Shown: positions 23,825 through 32,855, counted from the stretch's first letter. The stretch: 44,958 bases of DNA from CAZUDI01 sp964618975 (GCA_964618975.1 CAZUDI010000030.1:1-44958), one strand, 5' to 3'. Notes: generated by a model not told the origin, from the letters alone. Numbers and translations are program-made.

Positions 23825-25348
23825 TTAGGAACTCAGGTCCCAGGGCAGGATCTCGTCGGCGGGGATGCGGCGCAGGGCATAATAGTCCGGGTTGCGCGGC
23901 CATTCGCGCAGGATGCGCTGCCAGGCCGAGGGCTCGCTGCCGGCCAGGGCGGTGATGAGATCGAGCACCTCGCGGTCACCCCTGGCGAGCAGGGCCTGCA
24001 GGTAGGCCCATTTGGGGCCTTCGTAGGTAACATGGATATTGCTCTGGCCCCTAAGGCCGCGGGTGATTCGGCGGATGTGATCCCTGGCGGTGACCACCCC
24101 GGCGAAGGGTTCGCGTTCGTAGGCCGACCGGGGCTTGGGCACGAAGGTGTTGATGCTCACACCCAGTGTGCCGATACGGCGGTTGCCCCGGGAGACCTTG
24201 ATGAAGGCCTGGCGGATGCGCTTGATGAGGTCGACGGTGGCCTCATCGTGAGCGGGACCCTCGCCGGGCGTGCCCACCATGAAGTAGAGCTTGATGTCGC
24301 GGATCCCGGCCGCGACGAGGTTCTCCACGTCGGAGAGGATGGTCTGGTTGGCGATGCGCTTGCCGTGGGCGTAGCGCAGTTCCTCGGAGCCGGTCTCGGG
24401 GGCCAGCGTCACACCCCTGACCCCCGAGGCCTCGATCAGGTTGATGAGCGCGGGCGTGATCATCCCCGGCCGCAGCGACGGCGGGGCGATGGCCAGCGCG
24501 CGCGCGGCGATTTCGCCATAGAGGAGTTCCGCCTCGGGGTGGTTGTTGACGGCGGCGCTGATCATACCGAGCTTGCAGCCGGAAAGTGCCGCGCGGTCAA
24601 GCACGGGGGTGAGCTCTTTCAGGGCCACGGCCCGAAAGGGGTGGTAGATGCCGCGGGCCGTGCAGAACTTGCAGCCAAAGAGGCAGCCCCGGGCGATCTC
24701 CACCAGGAACATGTCCCCGAAGGTGGTATCGCGCGTGAGGATACGGGTGTGGGCCGGCGGGGTCAGGGGCTCGGTCAGCGCAGGCGTGACGACTGGCCCG
24801 TGAAATCCGGTGGTGGCATAGCCCGCACGGTCCGGTTCGGTGAGGCCCGGCAGGTAGATGCCGGGGCGTTCCTTGAGGGCATCGAGGAGCTCTTCGTAAC
24901 CGCGGGCCTGGCGGTAGGCCTCATGGAGGGTCTGGGCCAGGCCCTCTCCGTCGCCCAGGAAACAGACATCGCAGGCATCGGCTATGGGTTCGGGGTTCAT
25001 GCTGACGGCCGCGCCCCCCGCCAGCACCACCGGGGCCCCGCCGCGGGCCTGTCTGGTCACCGGAATGCGCTGCTCCATGAGGAAGCGCACCATGTTGATC
25101 CAGTCGAGCTCGTAGGAGACGCTGAAGGCGATCAGGGGGAAATCGGCAAGTGCCCGGCCGGATTCCACGGAGCGTTCCGCATCGGTGAAGAAGCGTTCGC
25201 ACACGATGGCGGGGTGGTCGTTCAGCACGCGGTAGATGGTATGCAGTCCCAAATTGGACATGCCCACGTGATAGGTGTTGGGAAAGACCAGGGCGACGTT
25301 CAGCCGGCCGCCCGGATCCTTGTACACCGCCCCTTCTTCAGCCCACAT
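23825..25348 (-). CDS. Radical SAM protein with N-terminal B12-binding-like domain
   Basis: A 507-aa radical SAM enzyme of unknown substrate. Residues ~10-190 form a Rossmann-like domain of the cobalamin-binding type (LNVALVFPNTYHVGMSNLGL, then VVLAGGAAVSMNPEPIADAC and FLGDGEG). EIARGCLFGCKFCTARG carries the CxxxCxxC cluster motif (around residues 222-229). The rest is a TIM-barrel with LAPETGSEELR and YFMVGTPGE. The ATG at 25348 overlaps the ntrX stop by 11 nt, so it is coupled to the two-component system and lpxC upstream. B12-dependent methyltransferases are one possibility, but the typical DxHxxG cobalamin motif is not evident. Confidence 0.85.
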   Translation of the reverse strand: MWAEEGAVYKDPGGRLNVALVFPNTYHVGMSNLGLHTIYRVLNDHPAIVCERFFTDAERSVESGRALADFPLIAFSVSYELDWINMVRFLMEQRIPVTRQARGGAPVVLAGGAAVSMNPEPIADACDVCFLGDGEGLAQTLHEAYRQARGYEELLDALKERPGIYLPGLTEPDRAGYATTGFHGPVVTPALTEPLTPPAHTRILTRDTTFGDMFLVEIARGCLFGCKFCTARGIYHPFRAVALKELTPVLDRAALSGCKLGMISAAVNNHPEAELLYGEIAARALAIAPPSLRPGMITPALINLIEASGVRGVTLAPETGSEELRYAHGKRIANQTILSDVENLVAAGIRDIKLYFMVGTPGEGPAHDEATVDLIKRIRQAFIKVSRGNRRIGTLGVSINTFVPKPRSAYEREPFAGVVTARDHIRRITRGLRGQSNIHVTYEGPKWAYLQALLARGDREVLDLITALAGSEPSAWQRILREWPRNPDYYALRRIPADEILPWDLSS

Positions 25349-26690
25349 CGATGCCCAGGCCCTTGATCTTGCGGTGCAGATTGCTGCGTTCCACGCCGAT
25401 GAGATCGGCGGTCTTGGAGATGTTATAAGCGCATTCCTGGAGCTTTTTCTCGATAAAAAGCCTTTCGAAGGCGGCCCTGGCATCCTTGAGCTGCTCCATG
25501 CCGAGGAACAGATCCAGCTCCGAGGCGCTGCGTTTGCCCAGGGGCAGGATCTGATCGGCATCGATAGCCTCCCCCGGGGTCATGATCACGAGCCGTTCGA
25601 TGATGTTCTTGAGTTCGCGGACGTTGCCTGGCCAGTCGTGCTGCATGAGCTTGTGGATGGCCTCGTCGGTGAGGACCTTTTTCTCGTCGCCCTTCTGGGC
25701 GTTGAACAGGCGCAGGAAGTGCCGGGCGAGTTCGGGGATGTCCTCCTTGCGCTGTCGAAGCGGCGGTACGCGGATGGGGATCACATTGAGCCGGTAATAG
25801 AGGTCCTGCCGGAAGCGGCCCTCCTCGATCTCCTGCTCGAGGTCCTTGTTGGTGGCCGTGAAGACACGCACGTCCACCTGGATGGTCTGGGCGCCGCCCA
25901 CCCGCTCGAAGCGCTGTTCCTGCAGGATACGCAGGATCTTGGCCTGGGTGGACAGGCTCATGTCGGCGATCTCGTCCAGGAAGAGGGTGCCCTGGTGGGC
26001 GAGATCGAACTTGCCCCGTTTGCGGTCGGCCGCCCCGGTGAAGGCCCCCTTTTCGTGCCCGAAGAGCTCGCTTTCGATGAGTTCCTCGGGGATGGCAGCA
26101 CAGTTCACCTCGATAAAGGGCTTCTCGGCGCGCCGGCTGAAGCGGTGCAACCTGCGGGCCACCAGTTCCTTACCGGCGCCGTTTTCGCCCAGGATCAGGA
26201 CCCAGGCGTCCGAGGCGGCGGCGCGGTCCACCTCCTCCTTGAGGCGCGTCATGGACGGTGAGGTGCCGATGATCTCGTCGTCCTTGGCGGTTTTTTTGCG
26301 CAACAGGGCGTTCTCCTGTTCGAGGGCCTTGAGATGCAACGCGTTGGCAATGGTGATGATGAGCTTGTTGAGGTCCAGCGGCTTCTCGATGAAGTCCAGG
26401 GCCCCCAGGCGGGTGGCGCGCACCGCCGTGTCGATGGAGCCGTGGCCGGTCATGATGATCACGGGTAGGGACGGGAGTTCCTTCTTGAGCCTCTCCAGCA
26501 CGGTGAGCCCATCCATGCCGGGCATCCAGATGTCCAGCAGCAGCAGGTCGACCTCCGTCTGCTCCAGGACCTTGAAGGCCTCTTCCCCGCTGGCGGCCAG
26601 CACGATCTGGTAGCCCTCGTCCTCGAGCCCGCCCTTGAGGGAGAGCCGGATGTTTTCTTCGTCGTCTACGATCAGTATGTTATGCTTCAT
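25338..26690 (-). CDS. ntrX: Sigma-54-dependent response regulator NtrX
   Basis: A 450-aa NtrC-family activator. The receiver domain (NILIVDDEENIRLSLKG, phosphoacceptor Asp in LLLLDIWMPG, Lys in IEKPLDL) is followed by an AAA+ domain with Walker A GENGAGKE, the loop GAFTGA and GTLFLDEIAD. The C-terminus is a Fis-type helix-turn-helix (SKTADLIGVERSNLHRKIKG) of the NtrX kind. It lies 3 nt downstream of the sensor gene ntrY. NtrYX pairs control nitrogen metabolism, redox responses or cell envelope functions in different bacteria; co-transcription with lpxC favours an envelope link here, which is inference. Confidence 0.93.
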   Translation of the reverse strand: MKHNILIVDDEENIRLSLKGGLEDEGYQIVLAASGEEAFKVLEQTEVDLLLLDIWMPGMDGLTVLERLKKELPSLPVIIMTGHGSIDTAVRATRLGALDFIEKPLDLNKLIITIANALHLKALEQENALLRKKTAKDDEIIGTSPSMTRLKEEVDRAAASDAWVLILGENGAGKELVARRLHRFSRRAEKPFIEVNCAAIPEELIESELFGHEKGAFTGAADRKRGKFDLAHQGTLFLDEIADMSLSTQAKILRILQEQRFERVGGAQTIQVDVRVFTATNKDLEQEIEEGRFRQDLYYRLNVIPIRVPPLRQRKEDIPELARHFLRLFNAQKGDEKKVLTDEAIHKLMQHDWPGNVRELKNIIERLVIMTPGEAIDADQILPLGKRSASELDLFLGMEQLKDARAAFERLFIEKKLQECAYNISKTADLIGVERSNLHRKIKGLGIDVG

Positions 26691-26693
26691 GCC

Positions 26694-28868
26694 TTACCCC
26701 TTGACCGGCAGCTCGATGCTGAAGATGGTGCCGCCGGCATCGTTGTCCCTGACCCGGATAAACCCGTTGTGGTCGGAGATGATGCGGTTGACGATCACGA
26801 GCCCCAACCCGGTGCCGCCGTGTTTGGTGGAGAAGTAGGGTTCGAAGAGGCGGGCCTTGTCGGCGGCCGGGATCCCGCACCCGCTGTCCATGATCTCCAG
26901 GACGGCCAGATGGATGTCCGCATCGTAGGTGGTGCGGATCGTGACCTGGCGGCGGTCCTCGGCGCACTCCCTGACCGCTGTGGTGGCGTTTTCCAGCAGG
27001 TTGCCCACGGCACGGCTCATCTGGGAACGGTCGATTTCGATGGTGGGCAGGCCCTCGTCGGTCTCGATCAGATACTCCACCTCCGGATGCGCCTCGCGGT
27101 ACAGGGCCACGGCGTCCTTGACCACGGCGTTGAGGTCGTCGGGCACGGGCATGGACGAGGGCATCTTGGCGAAGGCCGAGAATTCATCCACGAGGTGCTT
27201 CATCTCGTCCACCTGGGAGATGATCACCCGGGTACACTCGTCGAAGACGGCGGGCTCCTCGAGCTTCTCCAGGTAGCGCCGCCTGAGGCGCTGGGCCGAG
27301 AGCTGGATGGGGGTCAGCGGGTTCTTGACCTCGTGGGCGATCCGGCGCGCCACCTCCCGCCAGGCGGCCATGCGCTGCATCTTCTGGAGCTGGGTGAGGT
27401 CGTCGAAGACCACCACCATGCCCATGTACTCGTGGTTCACGTCGTGGAGCATGGAGGCGTGGACCATGAGCGTGAGCGTGTTGTCATCCACGGTGAGTGT
27501 GATCTGGCGCTGGGTGGACAGGCCGCGCGTCTGCTTCAGCCCCGCGATGAGGTCGCTCACGATGGGGATATGCTCGTCCTTGAGCACCTCCATGAAGGGC
27601 CGGCCGATGACCTTCTCGGTCTTGATGGCGAGCATGGCCTGGGCCGGCGGGTTGATCATGGTGATGCAGTCGTCGCTGCCCACCGAGATCACCCCGGTGG
27701 AGATGTTGTGCATGACGGTCTCGATGTAGCGGTTGCGGTATTCCAGCTCGCCGTAGGCGTTCTCCAGGTGCCGGCGGTATTCGGTGAGATCGTTGACCAT
27801 GGTGTTGAAGTCCTGCACCAGGATGCCGAGCTCGTCGTTGGACTGCACCCCGATGGTGAACCCCAGTTCGCCGCGCGAGACGCGCTGCGTACCCTCCACG
27901 AGCTGCTCGATGGGGTTGGTGAGCCCCTTGGAGATGTTGAGGCCGAACCACACGGCGGTGAAGATCACCAGCAGGGTCACCGTGGTGAGGATGATGATGT
28001 AGCTGGTCTTGATGGGCCCCTTGAGCCTGAGGCTCTGCGTGTAGTCCGTGAAGGTGGAGCGGATGGTGCCCAGCCGACCCGAGAGGCCCTCCGGGATGTA
28101 GTAGTCCACCACGAGCACGCCCACCACGTCCTTGGGATTGAAGGAAGAGCGGATGGGCACGATGCCCTCGATGATGTCCGCCTTGCCGGTGCGCACCACC
28201 GTGGGCAGGGAGCGGCCCTCCATGGCCTGCTGCACGGCGGTGGACTCGGGACTCGGCAGGGTGACGGTTTGGATGTCCGGGGAGATGATCTTGACCAGTT
28301 CCTCGCCCTGGGAGGAGAAGATCTCCACCGCCGAGAGCCGGAAGAGGGCCATCTTTTCGGTGAGCAGCGCCTGCAGGATCTGCAGGTTGCCTTCCTTGAG
28401 CAGCCGTCTTTCGGTGATCTCCTGGGAGATGGAGCTGGCATAGTGGATGGCATCCGCGGCCGACTCGCGGTAGTAGATACTGGCCACGTTCATGGTCTCC
28501 TCGATGGCGTTTTCCACCTCCTGGGAGAGCCAGCCTTCCATGCTGCGGTTAAGAAAGATGATGCTCGTGATGAAGAGCACCATGGTGGGGATGATGGTGA
28601 GCGTGACAAAGGCCGCCACGAGTTTGGTGCGCAGGCGTGCCCCCAGCACCCCCTTCTGACGTTCGAGGATCAGCCGGCCGAGGTTGCGCACGACCAGGAA
28701 GATGACGAGGATCAGCAGCACCACGTTGAGGTTGATGAGCGCGAAGACGAGGATGTTGCTCGATGGCAGACTCTCGGCGTTGCTCAGGTTGGTCTCGGCG
28801 ATGGAGAGCAGCACGATCAGCCCGATCACGATGACGATGATGAGCATCTCGCGGTTTTTCTTGGTCAT
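26694..28868 (-). CDS. ntrY: Sensor histidine kinase NtrY
   Basis: A 724-aa membrane kinase. Two hydrophobic helices at the N-terminus (residues ~8-28 and ~38-60), a third at ~85-110, a large periplasmic sensing region, a fourth near residue 330, then HAMP (NPIEQLVEGTQRVSRGELGF), PAS and kinase domains. RRIAHEVKNPLTPIQLSAQR holds the phosphoacceptor His512. The ATPase domain has NLLENATTAV, DSGCGIP and GGTGLGLVIV. I chose ATG 28868 because the preceding 39 in-frame residues come from lpxC read in another frame. lpxC ends 11 nt upstream and ntrX follows 3 nt downstream. Confidence 0.93.
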   Translation of the reverse strand: MTKKNREMLIIVIVIGLIVLLSIAETNLSNAESLPSSNILVFALINLNVVLLILVIFLVVRNLGRLILERQKGVLGARLRTKLVAAFVTLTIIPTMVLFITSIIFLNRSMEGWLSQEVENAIEETMNVASIYYRESAADAIHYASSISQEITERRLLKEGNLQILQALLTEKMALFRLSAVEIFSSQGEELVKIISPDIQTVTLPSPESTAVQQAMEGRSLPTVVRTGKADIIEGIVPIRSSFNPKDVVGVLVVDYYIPEGLSGRLGTIRSTFTDYTQSLRLKGPIKTSYIIILTTVTLLVIFTAVWFGLNISKGLTNPIEQLVEGTQRVSRGELGFTIGVQSNDELGILVQDFNTMVNDLTEYRRHLENAYGELEYRNRYIETVMHNISTGVISVGSDDCITMINPPAQAMLAIKTEKVIGRPFMEVLKDEHIPIVSDLIAGLKQTRGLSTQRQITLTVDDNTLTLMVHASMLHDVNHEYMGMVVVFDDLTQLQKMQRMAAWREVARRIAHEVKNPLTPIQLSAQRLRRRYLEKLEEPAVFDECTRVIISQVDEMKHLVDEFSAFAKMPSSMPVPDDLNAVVKDAVALYREAHPEVEYLIETDEGLPTIEIDRSQMSRAVGNLLENATTAVRECAEDRRQVTIRTTYDADIHLAVLEIMDSGCGIPAADKARLFEPYFSTKHGGTGLGLVIVNRIISDHNGFIRVRDNDAGGTIFSIELPVKG

Positions 28869-28879
28869 GGCGGCGTCTC

Positions 28880-29686
28880 TCAGTCCTCCCGCAGGGCATA
28901 GAGCCTGCGCGCCAGGGCGGCGTGCAACCGGTGGCTGGCCTTGTGCGCACACACGCTGCAGGCCAGCGGCACCCCCACGGTCCACAGATCGCCGAGCAGA
29001 TCGAGCACCTTGTGGCGGATGAACTCGTCGGCAAAGCGCAGGCCCTCCGCATTCAAGATCCGCTCCCCGTCAACGATGACGGCATTGTGCAGCCCGCCGC
29101 CCTGCGCCAGGCCCAGGGCGCGCATGCGCTCCACATCCTGGAGGCGGCCGAAGGTGCGCGCCGGCGCGATCTGCCCGGCAAAGGACTCTCCCCGGTAGGT
29201 GAAGGCCTGCCGGCCGATGGCCCGGTCCGGGAAATCGATGCTGTAGGTGATACCAAAGGGCCCGGGGGCGGCCTCCACCCAGGAATCGCCTTCGCTGATG
29301 TGCAGGAGCTCATTCGGTGCCAGGGCTGCGATCTCGTGACCCAGGGCGCGTACGCCGGTCTGCTGGATCCGTTCCACGAAGGGCAGGGCCGATCCGTCCA
29401 TGGCGGGCATCTCGTCGCCCGTAACCGTGATGGTGCAGTCGGTGATTCCCATGCCCCAGAGCGCCGCCATGAGGTGTTCCACGGTGGCGATGGTCACCCC
29501 GTCGCGGCCCAGGGTGGTGTTGAGGGTCGTGTCGACGATGTGCTCCGGGGTGGCGGGGATGCACACCCCCTCCCGCACGAAGACGATCCCGCCTTCGGAG
29601 GGTGCCAGGCGCACAGTGACGTCCGCCCCCCTGTGCAGGCCCGTGCCCGATAGTGTGAGAGTCTCTGCGATGGTTGCGCGCTGCAT
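28880..29686 (-). CDS. lpxC: UDP-3-O-acyl-N-acetylglucosamine deacetylase
   Basis: A 268-aa zinc enzyme, the committed step of lipid A synthesis. QRATIAETLTLSGTGLHRG is the N-terminal family block. TVEHLMAALWGMGI carries zinc ligand His71. FADEFIRHKVLDLLGDLWTVG has the second His and Asp. KASHRLHAALARRL contains the catalytic His. It is about 35 residues shorter than the E. coli enzyme at the C-terminus but complete in active-site residues. It heads an operon with ntrY, ntrX and a radical SAM gene. A promoter ends 8 nt before its ATG and no ribosome site is visible. Confidence 0.95.
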   Translation of the reverse strand: MQRATIAETLTLSGTGLHRGADVTVRLAPSEGGIVFVREGVCIPATPEHIVDTTLNTTLGRDGVTIATVEHLMAALWGMGITDCTITVTGDEMPAMDGSALPFVERIQQTGVRALGHEIAALAPNELLHISEGDSWVEAAPGPFGITYSIDFPDRAIGRQAFTYRGESFAGQIAPARTFGRLQDVERMRALGLAQGGGLHNAVIVDGERILNAEGLRFADEFIRHKVLDLLGDLWTVGVPLACSVCAHKASHRLHAALARRLYALRED

Positions 29687-29694
29687 ACGCGTAT

Positions 29695-29723
29695 AGAGTA
29701 TGGAACCTTGAAGGCTTAGTCAA
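29695..29723 (-). promoter_or_regulatory. lpxC promoter, apparently leaderless
   Basis: On the minus strand TTGACT (29723-29718), 17-nt spacer, TACTCT (29700-29695), then 8 nt to the ATG at 29686. Transcription should begin at or within a base or two of the start codon. Confidence 0.5.
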
Positions 29724-29768
29724 ACACTAAACCGCCGTGGCGAGGCGGTCCTGGCGATGTGATCAAGT

Positions 29769-29797
29769 TTGACACCCCCTGAAAAAGATTCTATAAG
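29769..29797 (+). promoter_or_regulatory. tatA promoter, apparently leaderless
   Basis: A perfect -35 TTGACA (29769-29774), 17-nt spacer and TATAAG (29792-29797, 5/6), then 8 nt to the ATG at 29806. No Shine-Dalgarno sequence fits in that space. It is the strongest promoter match in the window and is divergent from the lpxC promoter. Confidence 0.7.
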
Positions 29798-29805
29798 ATC
29801 AGACT

Positions 29806-30180
29806 ATGTTTGGCATTGGCGGACAGGAACTCTTCCTCATCCTCTTGCTGGCGCTTGTCATCCTGGGACCCAAGAAGTTGCCGGATCTGGCGCGAACCCT
29901 GGGCAAGGCCATGGGCGACTTCCAGCGCGCCACCCAGGACCTGCAGAACGAGATCACCGGTGCGGCCGATGTGGCCAAGGCCACGCCCAAGCCTTCCCCG
30001 AAGGTGGCGGCCACGAGCGAGGCCTCATCGGAGACGGCTGGCGATGACGGGCCGCCCCAGGAATTCACGGCCGATTTCATACCCGAGGATTCGCCCCCGG
30101 GCACCACGGAAACGTCCGCGAGCGACACAGACCCCAAGCCGGTGGCCGCGCCGTACAATCCCGACGAGATCGAGGGCTAG
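29806..30180 (+). CDS. tatA: Twin-arginine translocase subunit TatA/TatB
   Basis: A 124-aa membrane protein of the TatA/TatB/Hcf106 family. MFGIGGQELFLILLLALVIL is the N-terminal membrane helix, followed by the GPKKLPDLARTLGKAMGDF hinge and amphipathic helix. The C-terminal ~75 residues are acidic, Pro- and Ser-rich and look unstructured. The acidic long tail is more like TatB, but no second TatA gene is adjacent, so a single TatA/B protein may serve both roles or another copy lies elsewhere. tatC follows 3 nt later. The system exports folded proteins such as FdnG, encoded 4 kb downstream. Confidence 0.92.
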   Translation: MFGIGGQELFLILLLALVILGPKKLPDLARTLGKAMGDFQRATQDLQNEITGAADVAKATPKPSPKVAATSEASSETAGDDGPPQEFTADFIPEDSPPGTTETSASDTDPKPVAAPYNPDEIEG

Positions 30181-30183
30181 GGC

Positions 30184-30945
30184 TTGGAAGAGACGGATCT
30201 GGACAAACTCCCCGTAACCGATCACCTGGAGGAGCTGCGCTGGCGCATCGTCAAGTGCTTCATCGCCATCGGCGTGGGCTTTGTGGGCACCTATGCCTTT
30301 GCCCGCCAGATCTTCAGTTTCCTCGTTTCCCCGCTGGTAAAGGTCATGCCCGCCGATTCGCAGCTGATCTACACCTCGCTGCCCGAGGCCTTTCTCACCT
30401 ACCTCAAGGTCTCCTTCTTTGCCGGGCTCGTGCTGGCCACCCCGGTGATCCTCTACCAGATCTGGAAGTTCGTCATGCCCGGGCTCTATGTCAACGAGCG
30501 GCGCTATGTCCTGCCCTTCGTACTCGTGGCCACCCTCTTCTTCCTCGTGGGCGCGGGCTTTGCCTTTTTCGTGGTCTTTCCGATCGGCTTCAAGTTTTTC
30601 CTGGGCTTTGCCACGGAAGATATCTCGGCCTTGCCGAGCCTCAAGGATTACCTGAGCCTGAGCATCCGGCTGCTGCTGGCCTTCGGGATCACCTTCGAGC
30701 TGCCGGTCTTCATGTTTTTCCTGGCCAAGATGCGGCTCATCAACTACCGCATGCTGGCACGCCAGCGCAAGTTTGCCATCCTCATCGTGGCGATCGCCTC
30801 CGCCGTGCTTACCCCGCCGGACGTGATCAGCCAGGTCCTGCTCGGTATCCCGCTGCTGTGCCTTTACGAGATAAGCATCTGGGTGACGCGTTTCGTGAAT
30901 CCCGGAGAGTCTCCGGCCCAGGCCGCCACAAAGGAAGATGACTGA
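30184..30945 (+). CDS. tatC: Twin-arginine translocase subunit TatC
   Basis: A 253-aa inner-membrane protein with six predicted helices that binds the twin-arginine signal. LPVTDHLEELRWRIVKCFI is the conserved cytoplasmic N-terminus. YQIWKFVMPGLYVNERRYVL and FGITFELPVFMFFLAKM are further family blocks. The start is a TTG at 30184, with GAGGG upstream inside the tatA end; no ATG or GTG is better placed. It forms a two-gene operon with tatA. Confidence 0.95.
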   Translation: MEETDLDKLPVTDHLEELRWRIVKCFIAIGVGFVGTYAFARQIFSFLVSPLVKVMPADSQLIYTSLPEAFLTYLKVSFFAGLVLATPVILYQIWKFVMPGLYVNERRYVLPFVLVATLFFLVGAGFAFFVVFPIGFKFFLGFATEDISALPSLKDYLSLSIRLLLAFGITFELPVFMFFLAKMRLINYRMLARQRKFAILIVAIASAVLTPPDVISQVLLGIPLLCLYEISIWVTRFVNPGESPAQAATKEDD

Positions 30946-31168
30946 GACCTCTGCACCCTTTCCGAGGGGGGCTAGCGCCGTCGTCTTTCATGCAGAGGGT
31001 GGCGTGCCTCGAACGAGACGGCCATGGGCGTTTAGGCCCCCCAGTCATCGCCAAGGTAGAGAATCACGAATCACGGTTTCTTCTGGCTATGATCTCCGTG
31101 GTCCTTCAAAAGGAGAGATGACGCAGGGGCCAATGCTGGCCGCATAGGGGAGGCTTGACCGCAGGCGT

Positions 31169-31885
31169 TCAGTCGTGGCGGCTGAAGCCCTCCTGAGAGG
31201 CGAGCTCGTCGAGCTCCATGGTGAGGACATCCTCGGTCTCGGCGTCGTTGACGGTGCGCTGGCGCGCGTCTACCACCTTGAGGTAGTTTTTGCACTCGTT
31301 GCAGAAGGCCACCCGGTAGCCCTCGAGATCCTCGGCCTCGAAGTAACCCAGGGTATTGTAGTCGGTATTGCCGCATACCGGGCACTTGAGACGCGGGAAG
31401 CTCCAGGTATGCGCACACAGGGGGCAGTGGAGGGCGCGCCTTTCCTCGTAATCAAAGGCCACGCGCGGGAAGGAGGCGCAGAAGGGGCAGGCACCTTCGG
31501 CCCACGGGTCGGGCACGCGCCCGGCGTGGTGTTCGCGCAGGCGGGTGAGGAAGAGGGCCAGGGCCGAGCGCAACAGGGTGAGGATCTCCTCCTCGAGCTC
31601 CTCTTCCAGGATGGGAAAGTCCCCCGTGCCGAGGAGGCCGGCCATGGCCTGTTGCATGTCCACCGGTGGGGCCTGGGGGTAGAGGGACTCGCGCACGCCG
31701 GCGCAGATGCGCGCCAGCTTGTCGGCAGGGACCGCCTCCATGACGTCCATGCCGCTCTCTTCGAAGGTGAGATCTGGGAGCTCGAGCCGGGCGATGGACT
31801 GCCGCAGGCTCTCCCACAGGTTTTTGGCGCCCTGGATGCTCTCGGCATCCTCCGGATATGCCGTAAATATCGCGTCCCAATCCAT
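31169..31885 (-). CDS. fdhE: Formate dehydrogenase accessory protein FdhE
   Basis: A 238-aa cytoplasmic protein needed for maturation of selenium and molybdenum or tungsten formate dehydrogenases, thought to bind the catalytic subunit before Tat export. Four CxxC pairs mark it as a rubredoxin-like metal protein: CPFC, CPLC, CPVC and CNEC, in the segment around residues 130-210. It is shorter than the E. coli protein (~309 aa) at the N-terminus. It lies between tatAC and fdnGHI, on the opposite strand. A promoter ends 6 nt before the ATG, with no ribosome site. Confidence 0.88.
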   Translation of the reverse strand: MDWDAIFTAYPEDAESIQGAKNLWESLRQSIARLELPDLTFEESGMDVMEAVPADKLARICAGVRESLYPQAPPVDMQQAMAGLLGTGDFPILEEELEEEILTLLRSALALFLTRLREHHAGRVPDPWAEGACPFCASFPRVAFDYEERRALHCPLCAHTWSFPRLKCPVCGNTDYNTLGYFEAEDLEGYRVAFCNECKNYLKVVDARQRTVNDAETEDVLTMELDELASQEGFSRHD

Positions 31886-31891
31886 GCCGGC

Positions 31892-31920
31892 ACCTTAGGT
31901 CATGTTCACGGACAAGTCAA
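31892..31920 (-). promoter_or_regulatory. fdhE promoter, apparently leaderless
   Basis: On the minus strand TTGACT (31920-31915), 17-nt spacer, TAAGGT (31897-31892), then 6 nt to the ATG at 31885. Same geometry as at lpxC, tatA and the TPR gene. Confidence 0.5.
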
Positions 31921-32079
31921 GGTGCGATCAATCGCGTCCCGGCCAAGCTCGGGGACTTCAGGGAGACTGCTAATCTGAAGACCGGACGTGTTGGTTTTCT
32001 TGACAGACCAGCTGCCCCCTGTCGGGAGGGGGGCGCGTGCTACCGGCGATATGAGAACACTATGAGGAGGTAAGGAACA

Positions 32080-32688
32080 ATGGGCAGTAATCATCGATAC
32101 TCGGTGCGTTGTCTGGTGGTGCTCGTCTGGCTCTGTCTGGTGCCGGCGGTCTCCTGGGCCCTCCCGGCCGGGGTCTACGGGACCTGGAACGGTTCCTGGT
32201 ACGTGGACACCATGTACTATAATGATGGCGAGACGACCACGGAATTCACCTGGAGCGAGGCGGACGGGTGGGCCCCGTACGCCCTCTGGGGGGAGGCGAC
32301 CCCCAGCCCCACCAGTCCGCATGCCTTCTCCCTGGTCCTGCACGACTTCGACGGGGAGGACTACGGCGAACTCTACACCGCTGGCGAGGAGATCTTCGAC
32401 GGTCAGGTGGGCTCGATTGACTGCGAGGACGGGGTTCTTACCATCGGGATCTTTTATGCGGCACAGGGATATGGCGGGACGATCACCGTAGGGTGGAACG
32501 ACACCGTCGGCGCCACCCTTATGGGGGATTTCGATGAGGACAGCACCCCCCCCCCCGCGGGGTATGTTTCCTGGCTGGGGGAGGTCGCGATGACCAATAC
32601 CGCCCCGGCCCCGGTACCCGAGCCCGCCACCCTGCTGCTGCTCGGCAGCGGGGTCCTGGCGCTGGCCGGTTTCCGAAGGAAGAGATAA
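32080..32688 (+). CDS. PEP-CTERM sorted exported protein
   Basis: A 202-aa secreted protein. A signal peptide (residues ~1-28) is followed by a Gly-, Tyr- and acid-rich beta-strand region with low similarity to anything I recognise. The C-terminus is a PEP-CTERM sorting signal: VPEPATLLLLGSGVLALAG plus the basic tail FRRKR. Such proteins are processed by exosortase and linked to exopolysaccharide or biofilm production. No exosortase or polysaccharide gene is in the window. AGGAGG precedes ATG 32080 at good spacing. It stands alone between fdhE (divergent) and the sensor gene (convergent). Confidence 0.88.
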   Translation: MGSNHRYSVRCLVVLVWLCLVPAVSWALPAGVYGTWNGSWYVDTMYYNDGETTTEFTWSEADGWAPYALWGEATPSPTSPHAFSLVLHDFDGEDYGELYTAGEEIFDGQVGSIDCEDGVLTIGIFYAAQGYGGTITVGWNDTVGATLMGDFDEDSTPPPAGYVSWLGEVAMTNTAPAPVPEPATLLLLGSGVLALAGFRRKR

Positions 32689-32721
32689 CCCGGTTTCCCC
32701 TAGGTAGTGAGTAACAACAAA

Positions 32722-32749
32722 GGGGGCTGTCCGTTTACGGACGGCCCCC
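32722..32749 (+). terminator. Terminator hairpin after the PEP-CTERM gene
   Basis: A 12-bp stem: GGGGGCTGTCCG and CGGACGGCCCCC around loop TTTA, with one G-T wobble. It starts 33 nt after the stop. No T-run follows. Confidence 0.55.
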
Positions 32750-32799
32750 GGTGCTTGCGCCCACGGGTAGCAAAAGCAAAAGGCGCTCCTGAACGCCTG

Positions 32800-32855
32800 C
32801 CAGGGCAAGTGAAGGCTTTAATGACGCAGGGCAAAATCCCCGCTGCTTGCTGCGG
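32800..32855 (+). repeat. Intergenic repeat, copy A
   Basis: Contains CCAGGGCAA (32800-32808), a second CAGGGCAA (32827-32834) and CCGCTGCTTGCTGCGG (32840-32855) in that order. The same three pieces occur in the same order and orientation at 39048-39113. It lies in the 401-nt gene-free gap 32689-33089 between convergent genes, which also holds the hairpins at 32722 and 32955. The stretch ATGACGCAGGG just before the second piece recurs at 31118-31128. Confidence 0.45.
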
